NCBI RefSeq assembly: GCF_001689125.2
Contig: NZ_CP015405.2
Location: forward strand, 1,517,001 to 1,581,000
Reading direction: 5' to 3'
DNA length: 64,000 bases
From: Blautia pseudococcoides
GTDB lineage: Bacteria; Bacillota; Clostridia; Lachnospirales; Lachnospiraceae
Shown here: positions 53,825 to 62,900 of the stretch, one piece after another
How the letters are laid out: every line of letters starts with the position of its first letter
Numbering within the stretch: position 1 is the first letter of the stretch
Position numbers and translations under genes: made by a program
Notes under the pieces: model-generated
Seen by the model: the letters and a program-made list of their open reading frames with translations, nothing else
Databases searched by the model: none
What the model was told of the DNA's origin: nothing

Positions 53825-54754
53825 CTACCGCTCCCTGTCTTCTTTGCTGCATTTTCTCACTCTATTGGTAGCGCCTCTGTATTCGTATACCTCATTTCCC
53901 AAGACCTCTTCCGGCCGGACTTCATTCTGGTTGATCTCCCGTACCACGTCACGCAGCTCCTTCACGTCCATCATGACCAGCCCTTTCGGCAAAATGATGC
54001 TCTCATGGAGGCTGGAGGGCAGGATGTAAAAATCTTCACCCAGCCTTTTTCGTACTGCTTTCAGTACATCGGGATACAGAAGGACAGTTGCTCCATATTC
54101 CCGTTTTTCATTGCTCAGGACATACAGGGGGGATACACCTTCTGTCTCCGGCGCTTCTGCACCCTCCCCCATGATAAGCTCCGCGATTACATCACCCATA
54201 GCGGAGAATACGGCTTTGTTCCGGCTCTGCGTGTTCTCCAGCGCCTTTTGGAACAAAACGGATTTTGGGATCTTCCACTGCTCTGCCATCTTGTTTGTCA
54301 CCTGAGCCTGCATGGTGCCCTCCCTATCACTTTGCAGTTCTATAAACAGCACCTCTGCTCCCATGGGATGCATTTTATAAGGGCCGCGCCTGTAATATGC
54401 CTGATTCTTTTCCCTGCTCACAAGCCTTACCTGAATCCTGTCTTTCACTGTTTCATAATCCGTGAAAAATGTTTCATCAATCTGGGGAATCTTCTGGTCT
54501 TGGTAGGCGCTGATCAATTCCCTGCTGATCTCTTCCAGGGGTTTCCCCCTAAGATACGATTGATAGGGCTTGTCCAGATAGATCACCGCAGCCATGCTGC
54601 TGTCTTCCTTCCTGACAGACAGGCCCCATAAGATGGCATTGTTTTTCTGGTTCTGCATCACCTCGCAGTGGTAGGTCCCCTGCTGGTTCAGTTCCCTTTG
54701 GACTTCCTGACACAGCCGCTCCTGAAATTCCTGATACGACATCTTACTTTCCAT
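53825..54754 (-). CDS. DUF5688 family protein
   Basis: 309 aa from ATG 54754, which overlaps the methyltransferase end by 11 nt. Contains KDRIQVRLVSREKNQAYY, SPLYVLSNEKREYGATVLLYPDVLKAVRKRLGEDFYILPSSLHE, and MDVKELRDVVREINQNEV, as in DUF5688 proteins found in Clostridia ICEs. Soluble; function unknown. Confidence 0.75.
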   Translation of the reverse strand: MESKMSYQEFQERLCQEVQRELNQQGTYHCEVMQNQKNNAILWGLSVRKEDSSMAAVIYLDKPYQSYLRGKPLEEISRELISAYQDQKIPQIDETFFTDYETVKDRIQVRLVSREKNQAYYRRGPYKMHPMGAEVLFIELQSDREGTMQAQVTNKMAEQWKIPKSVLFQKALENTQSRNKAVFSAMGDVIAELIMGEGAEAPETEGVSPLYVLSNEKREYGATVLLYPDVLKAVRKRLGEDFYILPSSLHESIILPKGLVMMDVKELRDVVREINQNEVRPEEVLGNEVYEYRGATNRVRKCSKEDRER

Positions 54755-55559
54755 CTGGTTCCTCCCCTTTCTGCTCTTCTGCCTGTAATGCATAGGCCAC
54801 CCGGTCCGTTCCCAGCTGATAGTACGCATCTGTCACCTCGATGCCCACGGCCTGATAGCCTTCCTTCACCGCACCGAGGATGGTGGTCCCGGCTCCGGCA
54901 AAGGGATCTAAGATCAGGCCTCCCGGCTCGCAGATCTGCACCACATCCCGCATCAGCTGCAGCGGCTTCTCCGTCACATGGATCCGGTTCTGGGGATTCC
55001 CATAGCGGAACACGCCGGGCAGGCAGGACACCGGGCGGCTTATGGGCATCGGCCCGTTGCTTCCCCATACGATGTACTCTGCCTGCTGGCGGAAACGTCC
55101 TTTTTGCGGCCGGGAATTCTGTTTATCCCAGACAGCCGTCCCACGCCAGATCCATCCAGCCCACTGCAGGGCATCTGTGATGGACGGATACTGCCGCCAG
55201 TCGATAAAAAGGCAGATAGGGGCGCCGGTCTTACAGGCTTTCCGCACATCATACAGCCATTCAGCCATCCAGTGGGTCCAGGAACGCTGGTCCTTATTAT
55301 CCCCGTCAAAATCCGGCAGGGCATTCTCCTGCCTCATGCTGCTGTACTTCTGGTTTGTGGTGCGGTTCCTCTCATTCTGCTTTGTCCCGCCGCTGGCATA
55401 GGGCGGGTCCGTGATTACGGCGTCAAACACACCGGGCCGAAAGGCTTTGACCAGCTTTAACGTATCCCCGTGGAAAATTTCCCAATTCACGCCTCCCCGG
55501 TGTTCCTCCGTAAGCATCCCTTCTTTCATCAATGTCTCCAGTTCCAGTTTATTTCCCAA
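54744..55559 (-). CDS. Orphan DNA methyltransferase (N6-adenine/N4-cytosine type)
   Basis: 271 aa from TTG 55559 (AAGGATG upstream). Motif IV DPPYASGG comes first (residues about 51-58) and motif I DPFAGAGTT near residue 225, so it is a beta-class enzyme. No restriction nuclease is nearby. It probably protects the element against host restriction or marks DNA. A SAM synthetase gene lies three genes upstream in the same direction. Confidence 0.85.
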   Translation of the reverse strand: MGNKLELETLMKEGMLTEEHRGGVNWEIFHGDTLKLVKAFRPGVFDAVITDPPYASGGTKQNERNRTTNQKYSSMRQENALPDFDGDNKDQRSWTHWMAEWLYDVRKACKTGAPICLFIDWRQYPSITDALQWAGWIWRGTAVWDKQNSRPQKGRFRQQAEYIVWGSNGPMPISRPVSCLPGVFRYGNPQNRIHVTEKPLQLMRDVVQICEPGGLILDPFAGAGTTILGAVKEGYQAVGIEVTDAYYQLGTDRVAYALQAEEQKGEEPDGK

Positions 55560-55588
55560 TAGGCATCATCCTTTCCATTTCTGTTCTG

Positions 55589-56746
55589 TTAACGTTCCAG
55601 ATCTTTCTTTTTCTTCCTGCCTTGCGGATAATCTTTCGGCGGCTTCAGCTCTCTTGTCTTCACCAGGACATGTCTTTCCCTGTTTTCCAGAATGAATAGA
55701 TCGGCTGTCGGATTGACCAGCTTTTCCCCCGGAAGAACGAGGTCTTTGACTACAAATCGTCCGCGGACTTCCCCGTAAACATGGCTGTCTCCGGCAATCA
55801 AAGGCGAAAGACCGTCCAGAATACTCTCAGAGATAACGGCATCTCCTGCCACCCTTGCCCGGTCCTTGATCTCACCGCTTCTGATGCAGCACTGCCCTTC
55901 CGCAGCTGCCCGGTCGAACAGGCAGGCATCTCCTGTTATGAGTGCAGAATCCCTTGCCAGCGTGCCGTCGAACATCCCGGCCTCTTTTTCCACCACAGCG
56001 TCCCCACAGCAGATGGCCTGATCATAGATCCAGCATCCTCCATCCTGTGAAAGATTCGCTTCCGATTCAACAAAGCCGCCAAGCGTCCCTGCCTCCACCT
56101 GTTCGTTGATCCGGACAAGCGCCCGGACCCTACGGAGCCATGGATATTTGGGATGGCAAATGTCTGTGATCTCATATTTCTTTTGCTTTTCCGGCAAATG
56201 CGCTGGCGGTTCCTCATACTTCTGGCTCAAAGCCTGCACATCCTGTTTTATTTTGGCTTCTGTTTTTTCCTGAATCTGAACTGGCTCTTTCTGGTAAAAA
56301 TGCACATGCAGGATCCCTCCGCCCACCTTGACCTCTCTTTGTTCAAACCCTTCTCCCCAGCCATCGCTGTACTGGCCGGTGATGTATTCACACAACTGCT
56401 TTAGTTCCGGCTCTTCCAAAAATTCCTGCAGGGTCAGGGTGGTACAGCCATACAAGGTGTTTTCTACCTTTTTGACGGACACGACCGCACATTTCACCTT
56501 CTTACGGATCGTGTCCTCCCCGTAAAAATAGTCCATCAGGTTGCAGGGCGGATGGTCCGTCCCTAAGTTATTTTCCCGGTCCACCATAGCCTGAATCGCT
56601 TCCTGATACGGGACAAGGTCTGCACCATCCAGCATCTCCCCTCCCCAGTCATAGTCATATTCTCCGTCTGGTTCGTCTGGATAAAATTCGCCCCTTAACG
56701 GAGTCAAAAGCTCTATCTGCGGTATCTTTTGTTCTCCCTTTCTCAT
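55589..56746 (-). CDS. ICE protein with beta-helix repeat domain
   Basis: 385 aa from ATG 56746. Residues 1-190 resemble unnamed ICE domains (DYDWGGEMLDGADLVPYQ). Residues about 215-350 are hexapeptide-like repeats of a left-handed beta helix, similar to YdcK: GTLGGFVESEANLSQDGGCWIYDQAICCGDAVV, then ALITGDACLF, RVAGDAVISE. The end is Lys-rich. No transferase residue is evident; role unknown. Confidence 0.6.
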   Translation of the reverse strand: MRKGEQKIPQIELLTPLRGEFYPDEPDGEYDYDWGGEMLDGADLVPYQEAIQAMVDRENNLGTDHPPCNLMDYFYGEDTIRKKVKCAVVSVKKVENTLYGCTTLTLQEFLEEPELKQLCEYITGQYSDGWGEGFEQREVKVGGGILHVHFYQKEPVQIQEKTEAKIKQDVQALSQKYEEPPAHLPEKQKKYEITDICHPKYPWLRRVRALVRINEQVEAGTLGGFVESEANLSQDGGCWIYDQAICCGDAVVEKEAGMFDGTLARDSALITGDACLFDRAAAEGQCCIRSGEIKDRARVAGDAVISESILDGLSPLIAGDSHVYGEVRGRFVVKDLVLPGEKLVNPTADLFILENRERHVLVKTRELKPPKDYPQGRKKKKDLER

Positions 56747-56751
56747 TGTCC

Positions 56752-57720
56752 TCACCTCTCCTTTTCCGTCTTTTTTCTCTGCCTGTGTTTGTCCCATTCC
56801 ATGGCTGCCATATCCCCGTAGTCTGCACCTTCGATGGCCGGCAGGTTCTCTATGATCCGATATTTTCCCCCATAAGCTTTTCTTAACTGCCCCGCCGCCC
56901 ATCTCCCGGCAAAGTCATTGTCCGTGCAGAGTTCCATCTCCGTCACCTCCGGATGCCTTCCTAAAAAAGTTTCCAGTGCGGCTGGCTTTTTAAAGGTTTT
57001 GTGTATTTCCCCTTCCTTTGGCGCACTGATCCCCCCAAGGGACAGCCGGTATTTATCCGCCCGGTTATTCTCCAGCGTCATATGGGCCAGCGCATCCACG
57101 GCGGCTTCATAGACAGCCACCCGGACTGAGGATCCTTTTGGCGGGATACAGAAAGAGCAGCGTTTATCGCTGCCCCTTTGTTCCATCTTAAATGCCCTGC
57201 CGCCAGTTTCATGGATCCCCCGCAGGAAAGCATATCTGGCCTCCTGCTTCTCATCGTACCCGACAAACACCGCGTTGTGGTAAGGTAGGCTCTCATACAG
57301 CAGCCCCCGCTGGATGCAGTAGGTCATGACAGGATCGCTGATTCCTCTTTTTTGCAGGTACCTGCGGATCCTTCCACAGTTTGGCGCTTTTTGGGGCAGT
57401 TCAAAGGGAACCGTCTCTTCCTGCACATGAAGCGGCGGTATATAGGATGGGTTCTGCCCGCTTAAAAACTGCACGGCTTCCGCAAAACCCATGCCGTCCA
57501 CCTTTACCAGAAAATCCAAAGCATTATATCCCCCGATATCTCTGGATTTCCAGTGCCATGCACTGGTGACTTCGTTTATCTTAAAGCTGTCGTGGTCCGT
57601 CAGTTCCCATTCATGCCTTGCGGAAGATTTCTTAAGCCTCCCTGCTTCATGGGTTTTCAGATATTCGATGGCGGACATTGCCCTTGCGGCCCGGATCTGT
57701 TCTTCCGGCATCCAGGGCAT
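56752..57720 (-). CDS. DUF3991/TOPRIM domain protein
   Basis: 322 aa. N-terminal zinc-ribbon-like CHC2 remnant (YLKTHEAGRLKKSSARHEWELTDHDSFKIN), DUF3991 core (IRRYLQKRGISDPVMTYCIQRGLLYES, HNAVFVGYD), TOPRIM-like end with Glu in VYEAAVDALAHM and Asp in ELCTDNDFAGR. Primase-like proteins of this type probably start DNA synthesis on transferred strands. Starts on the last base of the MetK stop. Confidence 0.8.
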   Translation of the reverse strand: MPWMPEEQIRAARAMSAIEYLKTHEAGRLKKSSARHEWELTDHDSFKINEVTSAWHWKSRDIGGYNALDFLVKVDGMGFAEAVQFLSGQNPSYIPPLHVQEETVPFELPQKAPNCGRIRRYLQKRGISDPVMTYCIQRGLLYESLPYHNAVFVGYDEKQEARYAFLRGIHETGGRAFKMEQRGSDKRCSFCIPPKGSSVRVAVYEAAVDALAHMTLENNRADKYRLSLGGISAPKEGEIHKTFKKPAALETFLGRHPEVTEMELCTDNDFAGRWAAGQLRKAYGGKYRIIENLPAIEGADYGDMAAMEWDKHRQRKKTEKER

Positions 57721-58880
57721 TAAAGGATCGCATCCCGAAGGGCGCCGGTCTTATCCGTCCTCTCCCATGGGAACTCCTTTCTTCCAAAATGCCCAAACAC
57801 GGCTGTATGTTTATAAATCGGGCGGTCCAGGCGGAGGCTCTCCCGGATCTGTGCCGGGGTCAGCCCGAACACCAGCGGGACAGCGGCAGCCAGACAGTCA
57901 TCCGCGCAGGCTGTCCCTGTCCCAAAGGTGTCCACCTGTACCATCACAGGCTCTGCCACACCGATGGCATAGGCCAGGGATACCTGACACTTTTCAGCCA
58001 GCCCGGCGGCAACTATGTTCTTGGCGATATACCTTGCCATGTAAGCGCCTGAACGGTCTACCTTTGAACAGTCCTTCCCGGAAAATGCACCGCCTCCATG
58101 GGGAACCATGCTCCCGTAAGTATCCGCCATCAGTTTCCGGCCTGTCAGCCCGGTATCCGCATCCATGCCGCCGCAGACAAACCTGCCGGACGGGTTTATC
58201 AGGATCTTGGTATCTTCGTCCGGGGGCAGAGGACGGAGGGCTGGCCTTAACACCTTTTCCCGGATCTCATGCTCCAGTTTTTTCAGCGTTTTATCCTCCA
58301 CATGCTGGCAGGACACCACCACGCTGTCTATACGCACTGGCGTACCGTCTTCGTACTCCACGGTCACCTGTGCCTTACCGTCTGGCAGGATCCCCCTGAT
58401 GTACCCGCTCACCCTGCAGGCGGATAATTCCCGGACGATCCGGTTTGCCAGCACTACCGGGAGGGGCAGCATCTGTGAGGTCTCCATGCAGGCATAGCCG
58501 ATCATAATGCCCTGATCCCCGGCTCCTGCCCCGGGATCACTCTGGTCCGCACTACGACACTCCCTTTTTTCTTTTGAACAGGTCACGGCTTTGGCAATAT
58601 CCGGACTCTGCTGGTGGATTTGGGCGTCCATCTCCACCTCCTCCGAAGGATAGCCCACCTCTTCCAGAACCTTCTTTACGATTCCAAACACATAAGGCTC
58701 ATGCCTGCTCGTGATCTCCCCGGCTACAAGGATATGCCCTTTGGTCGCCAGAACCTCACATGCCACTTTGGATTCCCTGTCCTCTCTCAGACATTCATCC
58801 AGAATACTGTCTGCTATCAGGTCACAGAGCTTGTCCGGATGTCCTTCTGTTACTGCTTCCGCTGTATAATAACGCTTCAT
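57720..58880 (-). CDS. metK: S-adenosylmethionine synthetase
   Basis: 386 aa, full length. EGHPDKLCDLIADSILD at the N-terminus, GAGDQGIMIGYA (ATP binding), GGGAFSGKDCSKVDRSGAY (P-loop-like) and IGVAEPVMVQVDTFGTG. All main active-site residues are visible. It makes SAM from methionine and ATP. A metK gene is normally a single housekeeping gene; here it is coupled to mobile-element genes, so it may secure SAM for the element's DNA methyltransferase. A terminator-like hairpin lies between it and the sortase gene. Confidence 0.9.
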   Translation of the reverse strand: MKRYYTAEAVTEGHPDKLCDLIADSILDECLREDRESKVACEVLATKGHILVAGEITSRHEPYVFGIVKKVLEEVGYPSEEVEMDAQIHQQSPDIAKAVTCSKEKRECRSADQSDPGAGAGDQGIMIGYACMETSQMLPLPVVLANRIVRELSACRVSGYIRGILPDGKAQVTVEYEDGTPVRIDSVVVSCQHVEDKTLKKLEHEIREKVLRPALRPLPPDEDTKILINPSGRFVCGGMDADTGLTGRKLMADTYGSMVPHGGGAFSGKDCSKVDRSGAYMARYIAKNIVAAGLAEKCQVSLAYAIGVAEPVMVQVDTFGTGTACADDCLAAAVPLVFGLTPAQIRESLRLDRPIYKHTAVFGHFGRKEFPWERTDKTGALRDAIL

Positions 58881-58898
58881 TCAAACCACCTCTTTCTC

Positions 58899-58945
58899 AA
58901 AAAAACAGCAGGGCACATCCTTTTGAAAGGACATACCCTGCTGTT
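58899..58945 (-). terminator. Strong intrinsic terminator between sortase and metK
   Basis: On the minus strand a 17-bp stem (AACAGCAGGG core perfect, three G-U pairs), an 8-nt loop and seven T. It ends 18 nt before the metK start, leaving only room for the ribosome site, so metK needs read-through or attenuation control. Confidence 0.75.
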
Positions 58946-59040
58946 ATCTAATGCTTCTATTATCTTATTTTTAGTTGTAATTCTTATACTTTCTTAAACG
59001 TTCTATCAATTGAACACATCCTGCCTTTAACAAGATGTGC

Positions 59041-59180
59041 TGAAACGCCTTTTCAAACACTCCCCAGCTGCGCCCCATATGCTGCTCCAAACTGTGGCAA
59101 AACTGCCTTTTCTGAACACTTTCCCGTATTGTACCCCGCTTATCGCTTCAAATCGTGGCAAAACTGGCTTTTCTGAACAC
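59041..59180. repeat. Degenerate direct repeats, about 60-bp period
   Basis: Copies at 59087-59119 and 59148-59180 share GTGGCAAAACTG and CTTTTCTGAACAC (about 28 of 33 positions). A weaker third copy is at 59041-59060. They fill the sortase-metK gap before the terminator. No gene is seen here. Confidence 0.6.
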
Positions 59181-59188
59181 GCTACTTC

Positions 59189-59959
59189 CTATTCCGCCGT
59201 CTTTTTGACCGCTACCACTACGGTTCTGGCTTCCTTCCATTCATATGAGCAGGTCACCAGAGTCAAGGTCTGTTCATAGTAGGGCTGCGATACTCCGGTT
59301 TCAAACAGCCCCATCCGCTTTGCCTGGTCCACGTAGCTGAGGATCCCGTCATGTCCCGGAAAATCCACCTGTGTGAAGGGCAGCATAGAGGGATCTGCCT
59401 TGGTTACAGACACGATCTCATAGGCAGCTTCCCCCTCCGGAGTCAGAATCCAAATGGCCGGATGCTCCCTGCAATATGCCGCATCCGTATAGGAATCCAG
59501 CCTGCCGAACATCGCCCCGCTGTTCATGTTATGGCCGTAAATGACCAGATTCTCACTTTTCTTTACGTCACAGTCTGCCTGAAAGAACAGGCTCCCATTG
59601 GCATCATATTCCTTCCGGTAATCATGTGTTAAATAAAATTCCGGATCCTCTTCTATGCTTTGCAGCACAGGGTAGTCAATGCCTGTGCCGGGGATGGTGA
59701 TCCATGCCTTGATGTCGGGATACCGTGACTGCAGAGCCAGTAAATCCACGGAGCCAATACCCTCTTCTTCCCCAGAAGGTAAGGGGTCTTCCCCTTCGGG
59801 GGAGGGATCCCCGGAAGCATCTTCCGAGAATTCCTCTTTGAGTGCCTCTATGTTCTTCTGATTCCTTTCCGGCACGATGACCAGATGGTGGAGCAGCAAT
59901 CCGGCTCCGGTACAGAAAAGAAGAAAGAACAGGAATTGTAAGATCCGGTATTTATTCAT
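59189..59959 (-). CDS. srtB: Class B sortase
   Basis: 256 aa. N-terminal membrane anchor (about 7-28), acidic linker, sortase domain with DYPVLQS, catalytic His in IYGHNMNSG, Cys in TLVTCSYEW and Arg in KEART. It joins surface proteins to peptidoglycan. The gene overlaps the adhesin by 8 nt, so that protein, with its TPKTGD sorting signal, is the obvious substrate; C. difficile SrtB likewise prefers PPKTG-like motifs. Confidence 0.9.
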   Translation of the reverse strand: MNKYRILQFLFFLLFCTGAGLLLHHLVIVPERNQKNIEALKEEFSEDASGDPSPEGEDPLPSGEEEGIGSVDLLALQSRYPDIKAWITIPGTGIDYPVLQSIEEDPEFYLTHDYRKEYDANGSLFFQADCDVKKSENLVIYGHNMNSGAMFGRLDSYTDAAYCREHPAIWILTPEGEAAYEIVSVTKADPSMLPFTQVDFPGHDGILSYVDQAKRMGLFETGVSQPYYEQTLTLVTCSYEWKEARTVVVAVKKTAE

Positions 59960-62900
59960 ACATATGCTCCTTTTTCCTCTGTTTTCTTTTGCGGATGGTC
60001 ACCACCGCAAACGCCAGCGCAGAGGCTCCGCAAAGCGCCAGCAGTGCGGCAGGCTTCCACGGGTCATCCCCCGTCTTTGGCGTAGAGCCGGGAGCCTTCG
60101 GTGTCTCTGGCGTCTTTTCATCCTTCATTTCCACTTTCTGGACTTCCATGCTGTCTTCCAGTGTGAATTTCACATCCTCTGCGATTTCGTAGCCCTCCGG
60201 CGCAGTGATCTCCCGCAGGGTCAGTTCTTCTTTGACCGGGAGCCTCTCGATCCTGTGGGGCTTCCCATCGCTCACCCACTCTTCCAGTACCTCTCCGTCC
60301 TTATTAAGGATCTGCAGCTTTGCACCCTCCAGTTCCTCTCCTGTGGTGATGTCCGTCTTGGAAATGTCCGCTTTGGAATATTCATCCTTCATTTCCACTT
60401 CCGTGACACTGCCATCCTCTTTTACTTCAAATTCCACATCGGCGGCGGACACATAGCCATCTTCATATGGTGCCAGTTCTTCATGCAGCATATAAATTCC
60501 CTCCGGCAGGGCATAGACAATGTGCGGCTCTTTGGTGCTGACCCATTCTTCCACTACCTCGCCGTCCTTATTGATGATCTGCAGGGTTGCACCTTCCAGT
60601 TCCTCCCCGGTGGTGGCATCTGTCTTTGTAAAATGGCTTTCCGTGGGCTGGTTAGAAACCTCTTTGCTCAGCGTGATCATTTCCACGTTCTGATCCTCAT
60701 AAAGCGCCTCAAAATCCCAGACTTCCTCATTTGGCAGATAGCCCGGTTTTTGCACTTCCTCTTTGACATAATAATTCCCGTGAAACAAGTCGCTGTCAAA
60801 GGTGAGTTTTCCCTTTTCATCTGTGGCTTTCTTCTCCAGCAGCGTGTCTTTTTCCACAAGTACCTTCCCTTGCAAGGATAAAATATCCTCTGCCGCATAG
60901 AGCCCAAATACCACTCCTTCCAGCGGTTCCTCGGTTACGGCATCCTTCTTTTCTATGGACACCGTAATCTTCTGGCGCTCATTTTTATAGGCTACCCCTT
61001 CGTATACCACTGCCTGTGTGTCATCCTCTGCAGTCAGCGTGAATTCCTTCTGCTCCGTATTCAGGACAAAATGATCGCCTGCTACGGTCTCTTTTAAGTA
61101 ATAGGAGCCTAAAGGCAGGTTATGGAGGACTGCCTTTCCTTTTTCATCCGTAGTCAGCGTTGCCACCAGGTCGTCTTTTTCGTAACGGACAACCGGATTC
61201 CCATCTGCGTCCTTTGCCCCATCCGGTGAATAGATCGTATCTTTTGCGTAGAGTTCAAAAACAGCTCCCTCTACACCAGATTCTTCATAAATAAAGTTAC
61301 GGAAGATTCCTGTATTTCCCTCTTCCCCCGTAATGGCATTTACCAGTTTGGTGAACACGCCTTTTGCTGTATCCAGAAGGGAATCCCCGTCCACATCTTT
61401 CAGCTGTTCCCCGGTCTTCGTCAGGGTCAGGCTTCCCACCTGCTCATCGTTTGGCTGTTCCACTTCCACGATAACTGCCCCGGTATCCGGATCGATCTGG
61501 TGTGCGGTATTGGAGGATACGGTTATGGTGACTGCTTCTTTGGGATTCTCCCTGTATTCTCCAGAGCCGGCGATTTCAAGTGCGGATACCTTTTCATTCT
61601 CTGCATACAGGGACATTTCGTATCCCTGCCTTACGAAGGATTCCGGTGCAGCCACTTCCTCAATCCGGTAAGTGGAGGCTTTCAGCTCTTCCGGTGTTAC
61701 CAGATATCCTTCCTCATTTGTCGTAAACACACTGATTTTTTCTTTCTTGGGATACTGGATAATCTGCTCTACATAGGTTTCCTTTTCGCAGTCATAGATC
61801 TTGTAGGATGCCCCGGCTTTTAATACCGTATTTCCGGTCTGGGCGTCCTTTTTGATGATCTTCAGCAGGAACTCAAAGGGCCTGTCATCAAAGATCCTCC
61901 ACTGCATGGGCTCCCTGCTGTCTTCATCCACGGTTACAAGGAAGGGGTTCACCTTCTTTAGATTTTCCGGCACGGTACTTTCATCCACCACATACAGTCC
62001 ATACGGCAGCTCCGGGCTGATGGCGTAGCCTTTGGCATCAGTCACCAGTTCCGGTACCGGTACTGCCTGTCCGTCCTTATAAGTGACGGCTGTCTGTTCC
62101 TTACTGAAATCATAGCCGATAAAATCCTCTGCCGTATAGGAGATTCCATTTCCCGGCTTTAATTCCCCGCTTTTCACCTTGGACAGGCTGCTGACCAGAT
62201 AGACCTTAAATCCGGCTCCCTTGACAAGGTCCACTTCTGTCTGATCCCCGTCTTCACTGATCTTTATCAGTTGGAACGCCTGCTTTTTTACAGTCTCACG
62301 GACCGTTAAGTCACGGGTGACTTCTGCTTTTGCCTGGCCTTCGTAGGTGATCGACACGTCATATTCCGTGGGATCTAATGTGTAGCCGGCCGGAGGCGGC
62401 GTGATCTCTTTTACATACATTTTCCCCAGATATAACTGTGAAAAATCCAGCGTGCCGTCCTGCCGGATCACTCCTTGGGCGATCAGGCTGTCCTTTTTGT
62501 GCACCACTCCTGTCCGCCCGTCCGGATGCAGGATATCCTCCCTTGCGTACAGGCCATAAACTGCCCCGGCCAGGGAAGCATCCCCCTGCGGCTGAAAACT
62601 GCCCGTTTCTATATCGATCTTATTGATATGGACGCTTCCGGTTACTCTTTCATCGGCTGCTTCGATTTCAATTGTCTTTCCGGCTTCTAACTCTGCCTTG
62701 TGGATGGCAGGATTCCATACATAATTTTCCGGCGCGGTGATCTCGCGCACATATACCGTCTTCAGCGCCGAATCAAAATAATCGCTGACGGCTTTCCCAT
62801 CTGTTCCTGTGGCCGGCATAGCCATCAGGAGATTCTCACATTTCTGATCGGTATAAATGCCATATACCGCCCCCGCAAGCGGATTCTTCGTGTCCGCATC

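Noticed and set aside
58881..59188. SAM riboswitch upstream of metK
   Set aside because: Only a simple terminator stem and direct repeats are visible; no multi-helix junction with conserved SAM-I/II/III elements was found.
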